Shown here in pieces: positions 42,167-54,323 of a stretch of 64,000 nt of DNA. The notes under the pieces were generated by a model. It had not been told where the DNA came from. It made no database searches and saw nothing but the letters and a program-made list of their open reading frames with translations. Numbering within the stretch: position 1 is the first letter of the stretch; the number at the start of each line of letters is the position of its first letter. This DNA comes from Candidatus Altimarinota bacterium (GTDB taxonomy: Bacteria > Patescibacteriota > Gracilibacteria > BD1-5 > UBA6164), in contig JACFNZ010000005.1 in NCBI GenBank assembly GCA_019454605.1, positions 27,698 to 91,697 of the forward strand. The letters run 5' to 3'. Made by a program: the position numbers and the translations under genes.

Positions 42167-43588
42167 ATGGAAAGAAAGGTTGAACAAAAAGATGTAGTTG
42201 ATTTTTGTAAAGCAAGATGATTTGTTTATGCATGATCTGAAATTTATGGATGACTTGCTAACTCTTGGGATTATGGGCCTTATGGAAGTTTATTAAAAGA
42301 AAATATAAAAAATCTTTGGATAAAAGAATTTGTCCAAAAAAAACCTGATATGATGTTGCTTGACTCATCTATTTTATTAAATCCAAAAGTTTGGGAAGCA
42401 TCATGACATGTTGGAGGTTTTTCTGATCCTTTAATTGATGATAAAAACACAAAAGAAAGATTTAGAGCAGATAAATTACTTGAAGATTTAATTGAAAAAT
42501 TATGAGAAAAAAATAATGATTTACTTTCAAAATATAATTTACCAAATTTAATTCCTGAAAGTTGGTCACTTGAAAAACAAACTGAAGTTATGAGATGAGA
42601 AAAAGTTAAAAATCCAAATACTTGAAATCCTTGAGATTGGAGTGATTGTAAAAAATTTAATTTGATGTATAAAACATTTCAATGAGTAACTGAGGATTCA
42701 ACAGCAACTGTTTACTTAAGACCAGAAACTGCTCAATGAATATTTATAAATTTTTCAAATATTGCAAGAACAAGTAGAAGAAAAATTCCTTTTGGAGTTG
42801 CTCAAGTTTGAAAAGCTTTTAGAAATGAAATAACTCCAGGAAATTTTATTTTTAGAACAAGAGAGTTTGAACAAATGGAAATAGAGTATTTTTGTGAACC
42901 AGGAACTGATTTAGCTTTACATAAAGAATGGAAGGAAAATTGCATGAATTTTTTAATTGAAACTTTATGAATTAAAAAAGAAAACTTAAGATTTAGAGAT
43001 CATGAAAAAGATGAATTATCTCATTATTCTTTAGCAACTACTGATATAGAATACAAATACCCATTTGGTTTTTGAGAATTATGGGGAATTGCTGATAGAA
43101 CTGACTTTGATTTAAAATCACATATGACTCATTCAAAACAAGATATGTCGTATTTTGATCCTGTGAATAATAAAAAATTTATACCATATGTTATAGAGCC
43201 ATCTGTTTGACTTACTAGATTACTTTTAGCAACTTTATTTGATGCATATACTATTGAAGAAAGTGAAGAATGAGAAAGAATTTATTTAAAACTTGATCCA
43301 AAAGTTGCTCCTATAAAAGTTTGAGTACTTCCTGTTATTAAAAAAATATGAGATGAAGCTAAAAAAATATTTTCTCAGTTATCTCAGGATTTTCAATGTG
43401 AATATGATGAAGTATGAAGTATAGGGAAAAGATATGCAAGATTTGATGAAATTTGAACTCCATTTTGTGTAACAATTGATAGTAATAATTTAGAAAATTG
43501 AAATGTTACAGTAAGATTTAGAGATAGTATGGAACAAGTTATAGTTTGAATTGATGAATTAAATGAATTTTTAAGAAAAAAAATGTAG
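42167..43588 (+). CDS. glyS: glycyl-tRNA synthetase, dimeric class II
   Basis: 473 residues. The start ([38 protein letters not shown]) and the blocks [49 protein letters not shown] and [17 protein letters not shown] identify the alpha2 GlyRS. It charges all tRNA-Gly, which here must include the UGA-reading one. Anticodon domain at the C-terminus (VAPIKVGVLPVI). Controlled by the T-box leader immediately upstream. UGA glycine codons make translation of this gene itself dependent on its product. Confidence 0.96.
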
Positions 43589-43608
43589 GAATTATCCTAC
43601 ATTTTTTA
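43581..43608. terminator. terminator between convergent genes
   Basis: AAATGTAGGA and TCCTACATTT pair with flanking A/T runs; contains the stops of both glyS and the minus-strand membrane gene. Confidence 0.75.
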
Positions 43609-44386
43609 ATTGAAATTTAGAAAGTAAAATATTATATCAAATATATGTAGATAAAAATCAAAATAAATTTAGAAATAATATAATATTTTTTTCTCAAATT
43701 ATTAAGTAATTATCAATTAATAAAATATTTATTATTAGAAAAACTAGTATAATAATTAAGTCTTTTATATATTTTTTTTCAAATAATATTTTTATATCAA
43801 AAAAATTTAATGATATAAAGGAAAGTAAAAAAAATATATTTATAGTTAATTGTAATCAATTATCATTAAAATATAAATTAATTATAGTTAAAATAAAGGT
43901 AATTAAATATACTATAGGAAATATATATATTAAATAATTTAACTTAATTTTAAATAATTCACTAAATATTCCTAATATTAAACTTAATATAAAATAAAAA
44001 AATACATTATTTAATATTAAATCATCTTTTATGAAAAAATAACTTAATAAAAATAATATAAAATAAATTATTGATATAAAAGACATATTTTCTAAATTTA
44101 TTCTAAAAGTAGCAAGTAATAAAGCAAAGTTTAAAATAAAAAACTCTATAGAAATTCAAAAAATATAATAATAAATAATAATTAATATAAAAAATATTAA
44201 ATTTTTATAATCAAAAAACTTTTTAAATATGTTTTTTGATAAATAATTTTTAAAAAAAATTAAGATAAATAAACTTATATTTAAAGTAAAAAATTTAATT
44301 AAATTATTAAAATAAATTCAAGAAAAAGTTAATACAAAAAATAAGTAAATAAAAATTACTTGTAATTTTAAAAATAAACTATACAT
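43592..44386 (-). CDS. multi-pass membrane protein, unknown
   Basis: 264 residues, about eight to nine very hydrophobic helices rich in Phe, Ile, Leu, Tyr, with short Asn/Lys loops. No conserved motif found. Divergently transcribed from the pilin-like gene with two hairpins between them. Very few TGA codons, as expected for a Gly-poor protein. Confidence 0.6.
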
Positions 44387-44437
44387 AATTTTTTATATAA
44401 ATATATATTTTAATATATTATACATACTTTAAAAAAT

Positions 44438-44466
44438 AAAAAAGTCAAGTTTTTGCTTGACTTTTA
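44438..44466. terminator. hairpin in the divergent intergenic region
   Basis: AAAAGTCAAG, T5 loop, CTTGACTTTT. It looks like a terminator but stands between divergent starts, where none is expected. Confidence 0.5.
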
Positions 44467-44471
44467 AAATT

Positions 44472-44511
44472 AAGCTATAATATAAAAATATAAGATTTTA
44501 TATTATAGCTT
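44472..44511. repeat. 16-bp inverted repeat before the pilin-like gene
   Basis: AAGCTATAATATAAAA and TTTTATATTATAGCTT are perfect complements around an 8-base loop, 8 bases before ATG 44520. Both arms contain TATAAT-like sequence, so it could be an operator over a promoter, or an attenuator. Confidence 0.55.
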
Positions 44512-44519
44512 TTTAATTG

Positions 44520-45851
44520 ATGGATTTTTTCAAAAAATTAATTAATTTTTTTTCAAAAAAATGAGAATTTTTAATAGTTTTATGATTAATAATTGTATTA
44601 TTAATTATTTGATATAGTTATTTTTCTTTTTGAACTAAAAACTCAAGAGATACTTTAAGATATGCTAATTTACTTTCTATTTGAGATAATTTAAATTTAT
44701 TTTTAGCATCAAATAATACACTTCCTTTGCCTCAAAATCCTGTTTCTTTAATTTCAAGTTGAAAAATTTTAACATATCAATGATATTTTTGAGAAACATT
44801 ATCAAATAATTTAATAAAAAAAGTTATAAAAGACCCTTTAGATTCAAAATATTTTGATTATTTAAATTATTATACATATACAACTAGTGAAGATAAACAA
44901 AATTTTCAATTAATGGCTTTTTATGAAAATAATACTTCAAAAACATATATTCCAAATATAGACAGATTACCTTTTTTATACTGAAATGAAGTTTGAATAG
45001 CTTTTGATTCTTTATCAAAAAGACCAATTCAAGAAACAAAAATTAATGTAGATATATCAAAAACTTTAAACTCATATAATATTTATATAAATAATAATAG
45101 TATTATTTCTTGAGATAATTTAGAATTAAAAAAATTTTTAGTAAAATGAGATGAAAGTATAGCAAAATCTTGTTTGAATATTAAAGAAATATGATTTAAT
45201 AAATCTTGATATTATTATATAAACCCATTATTAAATACTGCTTTTTCAAAATTTACTAAACTATTAAAAGTTTTTTGTGATTTAGAAAATGATTGATGAT
45301 GATGGACAAGATTATATTATAAGACAAAATCTAATTCTTGTGAAAATGATAATAATTATTATTTTGAGAAAATTATAAGTAAAGTTTTTACAAAAGATTT
45401 TGCAGTTAGTGATAACTTAGAAAGTCTTAAAAGTGAGTGAAGTTGGATTTTAAAAAATATTGATTTAAAAAATAAAGATTTTAGTTTATCAAAATTAACA
45501 AATGTAGCAAATTGCAAAACTCCAAATTGAGAAAAATGGAGTAGTGATTATTGAAAAGATTTTAAGTTTTTTCATAAAGATATTTTTTGAAATACTATAA
45601 CAAAACTTGAGGATAATTCTTGAATTTTAAGATTCAATTGAACTTTATCTACTTTAGGGAAATGGGATAAAATGTATTATTGATGTGATTATTATAAAAA
45701 TATATGAGATAATACAACTTTTGAAATTTGATGATTTGAATGACATGAACAAAGATTTATTTATTGAGCATGTAGTAATTTTTCTTTAAAAGATAATTCA
45801 ATTTCATCTAAATGGGATACAAATAATACAAGAGTCTTTTGGGTTAGATAA
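44520..45851 (+). CDS. pilin-like surface protein with fibrinogen-type C-terminal domain
   Basis: 443 residues: N-terminal membrane helix (about 17-37) followed by RDTLRYANLLSIGDNLNLFLASNNTLPLPQ, the typical pseudopilin start of CPR proteins, a middle domain, then FCDLENDGGGGTRLYY, the signature of fibrinogen-like (FReD) domains (usual CDMxTDGGGWT), and a cysteine-rich end (GACSNFSLKDNSIS..RVFWVR). Fibrinogen-like domains bind sugars or proteins. It may be an adhesin displayed by the pilus system encoded at 32-34 kb. The DGGGG glycines are mixed TGA codons. No maturation-site proof. Confidence 0.7.
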
Positions 45852-45875
45852 TTTATTTTTTAAAAAAAATAGTTT

Positions 45876-46820
45876 ATGATTTCAAAGAAAAAAATTTCAA
45901 TTATTATACCAGCATATAGAGAATGAAAAAATATATCTCTAATTTATAATGCTTTAAAAAAAATATTATCAAATATTATAAAAAAATATGATTATGAAAT
46001 AATATTTATAAATGATGGTAGTATTGATGATACTTGGCAAAAGATAAAAGAAATATGAGAAAAAGATAAAAATATATTAGGAATTAATTTAAGTAGAAAT
46101 TTTTGACATCAACAAGCTTTAACTGCTTGATATATGGAAGCTTCTTGAGATTTAATTATTTCTATGGATTGTGATATGCAAGATCCACCTATTTTGATTT
46201 TAGAAATGATAAAAAAGTGGGAGTTGTGATTTGAAGTAGTTTATGCTCGTAGAAAAGATAGGAATGATAAATTTTTTAAAAAGTATACAGCTATTTTATA
46301 CTATAAAATATTGACAAAAGTTTCAGATACAAAAATTCCAAGAAATGTAGGAGATTTTAGATTGATAGATAAAAAAGTGCTAGAATCATTTAAAAAATTA
46401 AAAGAAAAAGATAGATATATTAGATGAATTTTTGCTTGGATGTGATTTAAAACTACTTTTATTGACTTTAATCGTCCAGAAAGAATTCTTTGAGAAACTT
46501 GATATACTTGGGAAAAAATGATAAAACTTGCAATGGATTGAATTTTAAATTTTTCAACATTTCCATTAAAACTTTGAGCTATTATAGGTTTTTTTATAAT
46601 ATTACTTTCTATTTGATTTTTTTTATATGTCTCATATGATTTTTTTATAAACTCCGTAGATTATCCTCTATATAAATGGATAAATATATTACTTTTATGA
46701 TTTATGTGATTACAGTTTATATTTATGTGGATATTATGAGAATATATTGCAAGAATTTTTAATGAAACAAGAGATAGACCTCTTTATATTATTTCAGAAA
46801 AAATTAATTTTCCAAAATAA
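45876..46820 (+). CDS. family 2 glycosyltransferase, membrane (DPM1/ArnC-like)
   Basis: 314 residues. GT-A core: ISIIIPAYREGKNI, FINDGSIDDTW, SMDCDMQDPP (D-x-D), NVGDFRLIDKKVLE, then two C-terminal helices (about 230-255 and 265-290). This pattern is that of polyprenyl-phosphate mannosyl/glucosyl transferases. It would load a sugar onto undecaprenyl phosphate for the GT39-like enzymes further on. It starts the glycosyltransferase run, with 4 bases to the next gene. Confidence 0.92.
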
Positions 46821-46824
46821 AATT

Positions 46825-47958
46825 ATGAAAAATATACTTATTTTAAATTATGAATACCCTCCACTTTGATGATGAGCTTGAGTTGTTTGTGAAAAATATG
46901 CAAATTTATTAGCAAAGTTATGAAATAATGTTGTTGTTTTAACAACATGGTTTAAATGAGAAAAAGAATTTGAAGAGAATTGAAATTTAAAAATTATAAG
47001 ACTAAAATCACTTAGAAAGAAAGCATTTCAATCAAATCCTATTGAAATGCTTTCTTGGGCTTTAAAATCAAGTATTTTTTTAAAAAAATATCTAAAAACA
47101 AATAATTTTGATATTTCTATTGCATTTTTTTCAATACCTTGATGAATTGTATCAAGATATATTTATAAAAAATTTAACATACCTTATATAATATCTACTC
47201 ATTGACATGATATTCCTGGTTTTTATCCTGAAAAAATGAAAAAATTTCATATTTTAACTAATTGGTATACAAAAAAAATTTGGCAAGATGCAAAAAAAAT
47301 ACTCACTCTTACAACTGACATGAAAAAACTTGCAGATAATTTTTGAGAAAGTAACAAAAATATAATTTTACCTAATTGATGTCAAAGTGATTTTTTTAAT
47401 CCTGGTATCTCTAAGAAAAAAAATATTTTTACAATACTTTTTGTTTGAAGACTTGTTGATCAAAAAGATCCATTTACAATGTTTAAATCAATTAAAATTT
47501 TAAAAGAAAAAAATATTGATTTTGAGTTAAAAATTGTATGAGATGGGCCATTAAGAAAAAAAATGGAGTATTTTGTAAAAGATAATAATTTGGAAAAAAA
47601 TGTTACTTTTACTTGATGGGTTTCAAAAGAAGAAATAAAAAAATATTATCAGTCATCTCATGTTCAAATTTGTTCATCAAAAGTCGAAGCAATGAGTATA
47701 GCTATTTTAGAATCATTATATTCATGATTATATATTTTATCTACACCAATTAGTTGAAATAATGATATGATTACACCTAAAATTAATTGAGATTTTTTTA
47801 ATATTTGAGATCATTTAGAACTTTGACATAAACTAATTGATTTAAGTTCTAGATTTAATAAACTTAAAATAAATTTAGAAAATATAGAAAAACTAAAAAC
47901 TAAATATAATTGGGAAAATATAATTTATAAATTAAATAACATAATAAATGAATTATAA
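46825..47958 (+). CDS. glycosyltransferase family 4
   Basis: 377 residues with a GT-B fold: N-terminal NYEYPPLGGGAGVVCEKYANLLAKLG, central ILFVGRLVDQKDP and IVGDGPLRKKME, and the nucleotide-sugar EX7E region (SKVEAMSIAILESL). A cytoplasmic retaining transferase of unknown sugar specificity. The next gene's ATG overlaps its last codons by 11 bases, so the pair is translationally coupled. Confidence 0.92.
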
Positions 47959-49027
47959 AATTTTACATATAATTGATAATATGTGACTTGGATGAGCTCA
48001 AACTGTTGTTAAGTGAATTTTTGAAGGACAAAAAGATAATCAAGATATATTTTTATATGCACTTAGGAAAAGAGATATAAATATAGAGATAGATCATAAA
48101 AATATTTACTCATTTTCTTGAAATAATAAATATAGTTTTCCAATATTTAAACTTAGACAATTTATAAAAAATCATAATATTGAAATACTTCACTGTCATC
48201 TTGCTAAATCACAAATAATATGATGAATACTAAAAACTTTTTTCTTTCCAAATATCAAACTAGTATTTCATGAACATTGAGAAATACTTGAAAATTGAAA
48301 AATATATCCAATTTTAATGAATTTTTTTAGAAAAAAAGTAGATACATATATTGCAGTATCAAATGCTATAAAACAAGCCATACTTGATAAAACTGATTAT
48401 AATGATAATCAAGTAAAAACTCTATACAATTTTGTTGATTTAAATAGATTTAAAAGACTAGATACAGAAAATATTTCTAAAAAAAGAAAAAAGTTATGAT
48501 ATACTAGTAGTGATTTTATAATCGGGTGGGCTTGAAGATTAATAGAAAGAAAGTGATGGTGTGAGTTTATAGAAGTTGCAAAGAGATTAATTGATAATTG
48601 ATATGATATAAAATTTATAATTGCTTGAGATGGAGAAGATAGAGATAAATTAATTTCAAACATTTCTTGATATAAGGATATTAAATATATAGGGTATCAT
48701 AGTGATATGGTATGATTTTATAATATTATAGATATATTTATTTTTTCTAGTCATTGGGAACCACTTGGATTAACATGAATAGAGGCAAATGCTTGTAATA
48801 CTTCAGTTATAATATCAGTTATTCCGTGAGCAACTGAAATAATGATTGATTGAGTAAATAGTATGTATTTTAATGTTAAAGATATAGATAATTTATATGA
48901 TAAAGTTTTAAAATTATATGAAGATAAAGATTTAAGAGATAAATTATCTAACAATTGACTTGAAGAAGTAAAAAAATATAGTTTAGAAAAATATTTAGTT
49001 TTATTAAATGAAGTTTATGAATGATAA
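47948..49027 (+). CDS. glycosyltransferase family 4
   Basis: 359 residues, GT-B. Pieces: MGLGGAQTVVKGIFEGQKD, ILHCHLAKSQI, VFHEHGEILENG, AVSNAIKQAI, IGWAGRLIERKG, IAGDGEDRDKLI and SSHGEPLGLTGIEANACN, the EX7E motif. Overlaps both neighbours at its ends. Same pathway as the previous gene is likely; the sugar is not known. Confidence 0.92.
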
Positions 49028-50171
49028 AATATGATTTTTTGATATTATATTGCAAATAATTTTAATTATTTTATCTTATTTAATTCCCAAAAATAATAAT
49101 TTATTAATATTTTGAAGTTGAAATTGAAAAAGTTTTAAATGAAATACAAAATATTTATATTTATATTGATTAAAAAATACAGATTATAGTATCTACTTTT
49201 TAACTAAAAATAAAGAAATAATCTCAATTTTAAAAAATAAAAAAGTATTAAATATTTATTCTATAAAGGCTTTTTTTACTATTTTAAGAGCTAAATACAT
49301 ATTTATAGAACAATCAACAAAAGATATAAGTTATATGTGATTTTTAGTATGAAATTTTAGTATTGTTCAAACTTGGCATTGAATTCCACTAAAAAATATA
49401 GAACTTCCTGATTCTAAAAATATTTTTAGAAATATTTTTAATTTCTTATTAAAAAAAGAGTTTAGGAGTTACAATTTTTTAATTTGAACATCAAATTTTA
49501 CAAACAATATATTTAAAAAAGTATTTAATAACCAAAATATATTTATAACATGATATCCTAGAAATGATATTTTTTTTAATAAAAATTTATTATTAGATGA
49601 TATTTATAATAAATTAAATTTATCTTGATATAAAAAAATTATTACATATGCTCCAACTTTTAGAGATACTTGAGATTTAAAACCTTTTTCTCAGGATTTT
49701 TTAGATAAATTAAATACTTTTTGTATAGAAAATAATTATTTATTTTTATTAAAATTACATCCTTTTGATAAAAGTAAAAATTTAAGTATTAATAATTTTA
49801 AAAATATAATTAATTTAGATAAAACTACTGATTTACAAGAGTTACTTGTTAATACTGACATATTAATTACAGATTATTCAAGTGTTTTTTTTGATTTTAT
49901 GATTACTAAAAAACCTATAATATATTACAGCTTTGACTATAATTTTTATATTAAAAATTGTAGGGATATGTATTTTGACTATTATAAAGATATTCCAGGT
50001 CCATTTATAAAATCAGAAGATGAATTATTAGAATTATTAGAAAATATAAATATATGGTTTAATGATAAAGATTATAAAAATAAATATCTTTCATTTATTG
50101 ACAAAATACATAAATACCAAGATTGAAACTCTTCAAAGAGAGTATTTAATTTAATTATTAATAATAAATAA
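49017..50171 (+). CDS. CDP-glycerol glycerophosphotransferase (TagF/TagB-like)
   Basis: 384 residues. Short hydrophobic start, then the family blocks VQTWHGIPLKNIE, NIFITGYPRND, ITYAPTFRDTGD, LKLHPFDK, LLVNTDILITDYSSVFFDFMITKKPIIYY. TagB/TagF enzymes transfer glycerol phosphate from CDP-glycerol in teichoic-acid chain building. The next gene is a TagD-like cytidylyltransferase that makes CD​P-glycerol, giving a coherent pair. Starts within the preceding gene (ATG 49017 overlaps 11 bases). Confidence 0.9.
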
Positions 50172-50175
50172 TAAT

Positions 50176-50562
50176 ATGAAAAAAATATTAACATATTGAA
50201 CATTTGATTTATTTCATATATGACATTTAAATATTTTAAAAAGAGCAAAAGAATTATGAGATTATTTAATAGTATGAGTTTCTTGAGACGAATTTAATAA
50301 ATTAAAACATAAATCATCTTATAGTAATTATGAAGATAGAGCAGAAATAGTTTCATCTATAAAATATGTCGATAAAGTTATAAAAGAAGATAATTGGGAA
50401 CAAAAAATATCAGATATAAAAAAATATGATATAGATATTTTTGTTATGTGAGATGATTGGAAGTGAAAATTTGATGATTTAAAAGAGTATTGTGAAGTTG
50501 TTTATTTACCTAGAACAGAAAATATTTCAAGTAGTAAAATTAAAAATGATTTAAAAGGTTAA
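50176..50562 (+). CDS. tagD: glycerol-3-phosphate cytidylyltransferase
   Basis: 128 residues. HxGH nucleotidyltransferase motif in TYGTFDLFHIGHLNILKRAKELGD, SSYSNYEDRAEIVSSIKYVDKVI, VMGDDGKGKFDDL and the C-terminal PRTENISSSKIK (ISTT-type motif). It makes CDP-glycerol from CTP and glycerol-3-phosphate. Four bases after the TagF-like gene. The stop abuts the stop of the convergent GT39-like gene. Confidence 0.93.
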
Positions 50563-52578
50563 TTATTTAAATAAATATACACTTGTAATTCAATCCTTTC
50601 AAGTATATATTTTTTTATCATTATAAAATAATAATAAATTTTTATATTCTCACCAAATATGGTTAATTCTTGGAGCTAAAATATTATCTCAACTTAGCAT
50701 AGAATAACTACTATATAAATAAACTTTTTTTCAATTATTAATATTATTATTAATAATTTCAACTAATTTATCGTAATTATTTATTAGTATAGAGTTTTCG
50801 TATAAATCATAAAAATTATTATCTTTTACAATTCATTTTATCATTTCATTTGAAAAAACATAATAATCAGAATCTATATTTCAATAATATTTACAAAATC
50901 CAGGAGATCATAAATTAATTAAAATATCTCATTTTTTATAATTTTTTTCTAAAAACTCACATGGAGTTTTATTATCTTGTCTAAACACAAATCATTCAAA
51001 AACTGAATAATAACTATATATTTTATCTCAATAATTTGAATTTATTATGAAAAAAGATTGAACTCACAAAATTCAAATTATCATAATAATAAAATATTTT
51101 AAAAATTGTTTGTTTAATTTTAAAATAAATTCTATAAAATTTCAAAAAAATAAAATTATCAAAATTATTGAAAAATATAAGTATCATTTATTTACTTTAT
51201 CAAATAAAGTTATTCAATATATATATATTATTATAAATGTTAATATATGTATAAATAAAAAAAATAATTGTATATTTTTTTTAGAATATAAATATATTCA
51301 AGCTCAAATAAATATAAATGATGATAAAAAAGGTAATGAATTTGTAAAATAAAATATAAGATCTAAATCTATTTTTTTTGTAAAATCAAAAGGGAAAATT
51401 GATTTTATTTTTTCTATTAAAGTAGGAGTTATATTTTCTTTTATAGTAGGATTTAAAAAATCTTTTAAAAAAATTCATTTACTCCAAAATCAATTTTTTC
51501 ATATTTTAATAAAGATATAATAAGTTAATAATCCTATAATTAATGAAATAAAACTATAAATAATATTTTTTATATTTTTATCTTTTTTATATAAACAGAT
51601 ATTGTAAACAATTAAAATAAATGGTAAAATTATTAATATATAATTAATTTTATGAGAGAAAATTCATAAAGTAGTAAAAATAGTTCAATAAATTATATAA
51701 TTAATTTTATTTAAACTTTTTAAATAAAAATATATTGCTCAAATATAGAAAAAAGCTCACATAATATATCATTTTCAAAATCTAGAATATTCAATAAACC
51801 AAGGATGAATTGCTAGAATAATAGCTATTATTAATCAAGTTTTTCTTGAATAATTTAGTTCTTTTGATATTAAATATCAAAAAATAGGAATTAAACTTCA
51901 AAAAATAGCAGAAGGCAGTCTTTGCATAAATTCATTATTTCAAAAAACTTTAATAAATCCTGAAGTAAGTATTATATGTAATGGAGTATCGTTGTAAAAC
52001 AATCAACTTCTAAGAGTTAAATTTCAAGTTTTTATAAATCATTCAATAACATTATTTATAGTAAATTCATCTGAAACTAGTCATAACTTTCAAAGATTGT
52101 AAAGTCTAATTATAAAAGATAAAACAATAATTATACTTAGTATAATTATTGTTTTATCTTTTATTTTTAAATTATTTTTTAATTCTAATTTATTTAGGTT
52201 TTTTTTATTATAAAAAATTAAAAATCATAAACTAATTGTATATAATATTAGAGAATTTGATATTAAATTTATATTTAAAGATATATTTTTAAAAAATGAA
52301 ATTAGATTATTTGTTAAGTCAAAATTGAAAATATTATTTGAAAAAATTTCTCAAAATAATATTAAACATAAAAAAAATAAGAAAAATTTTTCTATAAATA
52401 AAATAAAAAACAAGTTTTTACTATTAATTAATCTTATTCAAAAATAAGTTGATGTTATAGTTAATAATATTATTAAAAATAATGAATTAAAAACATAAAA
52501 AAAACTTATATTATCAATAATTGAAATAAAAAATAATGATATAGTGGAATAAAAAAACAAAAATAAATTTTTATTCAT
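50563..52578 (-). CDS. GT39/ArnT-like membrane glycosyltransferase
   Basis: 671 residues, a dozen or more membrane helices, with the GT39 signature early in the catalytic portion (RLYNLGKLGLVSDEFTINN, a DE pair in the first outer loop, and HIILTSGFIKVFGNNEFMQRLPSAIFG). About 150 residues of extra hydrophobic sequence precede it. Members use polyprenyl-phosphate sugars to glycosylate proteins or lipids outside the membrane. The C-terminal outer domain is about 150 residues. Faces the previous cluster convergently. Confidence 0.8.
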
Positions 52579-52651
52579 TGACAAAAATTAATTATATTTA
52601 TTAATTTATTATATAAAATCTTTTTTTTTTGCAAATTTTTATCTTTTTTAT

Positions 52652-54205
52652 ATGCTTAATTTTAATTTAATTAAACTTATTATGAAAAATATATTTTTTT
52701 ATATCTTTTTATTAATTATCTTAATTTTTTCAATCTTTTTAAGATATTATTTGCTTTGAAACTCATCTTTTTGGATAGATGAATGATATAGTAGTATTAT
52801 TTCATATAATATATTAAAAAATAATTTTCTTCCTATTTTAGGAAATTGAAAATTAGAATTTTCTCAAATATTTTTTCATTTTTTTCAAAGTATTTCTTTT
52901 AAATATATTGGAATTTCTGATTTTAGTGCTAGATTACCTAGTTTCATTTTTTGATTATTAAATATATTTATATTTTTTTATTTTTCTAAAAAACTATCAA
53001 AAAATTTAAAATATAAAAATATGTTTTTACTTTTTTTGATGTTTTTATTTTGTTTTTCAACTTGGCAAATTATTTGGAGTAGGGAAGCAAGGTTTTATGA
53101 AATGTTATCTTTTTTATTTTTTAGTTGTAGTTATTTTTTTTACCAGTATTTTATAGATGATAATAGAAAATATTTATATTTATTATTGTTTTTTATATAT
53201 ATTTGAACTATTTTTCATCCTTTTTTTTATAGTTTACTATTGTTATTTACAATATATTCTATATTTAATTTTTATACTAAAAAAGATAAAGCTATTTTAG
53301 TTAAAGTTATAATTCTTATTTTTACTATAATTATAACTCAATTAATTTTAAAATACTTTCAATGAACTAATTTAGCTTTAGAAAATATTAAAAAAACTAT
53401 TATTCCAAATGTAAATATTTATAATGAATTTTTTGTCTTTTGATTTTTAAAATATTATTTATGAGTTTTATTTAGTCAATTGTGAATAATATTTTTATCT
53501 TTTATTTTTTATTTATTTTATATTTTTTATTTAAAAAAATATAAAGAATTTACTTTTTTAAGTTTATTATTTTTAGTAAATATTATATCTATTTCTTTTT
53601 GATATATGGCTCATAGTAGATATATATATCATTTATTTTGAATTATTACATTATTTTGATGATATAATTTATTTTTATTTTATGAAAAATTTTTAGATAA
53701 TAAAAAATACATGCTAAAAATCCCAATTATTTTAATACTTTTTAGTCTTATTATTACAACATTTTCTCTAAGTTTTTTCCCAAAGTTTTTTTATAATATT
53801 GATAATTCATCTCCAAAACCTAATTTTAAGAGTGTTTATGAATTTATAAATAAAAATTATGAAAATGATCTTATAGTATCATGATTTCCACATATGTGTT
53901 TTTGGTATAATATAAATGATACTTCAAAATGTAAATATGCTATAAAAGTAAATTTAATTTGAGAAAAATTTTCAAAAAATAATTTTTCAAATAAAATAAC
54001 AGAAGATTATACAAATACAACTTATATAGAAAATCTAAATAATATAGATTATAAAAAGACACTTTTTGTTTTAGATGATTTAACTATAAAAAATTCAATA
54101 AATAAAAAAATAATTGATGAAATAAAAAATAATTGTCTACTTATATATAGTGATTTACCTTGATTAGAAGAATATAATTTTATTTGAATTTGGAAATGTA
54201 ATTAA
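52652..54205 (+). CDS. GT39/ArnT-like membrane glycosyltransferase, second copy
   Basis: 517 residues with about ten helices. First outer loop FWIDEGYSSIISYNIL..HFFQSISFKYIGISDFSARLPSFIFG has the DE catalytic pair and the ArnT-type ARLPS motif, followed by WSREARFYEML. A C-terminal outer domain ends the protein. A later in-frame Met (52682, MKNIFFY) could be the start instead. Related to but clearly different from the gene at 50563-52578. Confidence 0.82.
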
Positions 54206-54323
54206 AATAAATTTTTTTATTGACTTTTTTGCAAATATATATAAAATTAAATCTTAATATAAAATTAAGCAAAAATAAAAATAAATATACTTATAAAATA
54301 AATTTTATTTATAATTATGTTAT

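Noticed and set aside
51110..51352. 80-codon plus-strand ORF inside the GT39-like gene
   Set aside because: The minus frame is continuous across it in code 25 with sensible membrane sequence.
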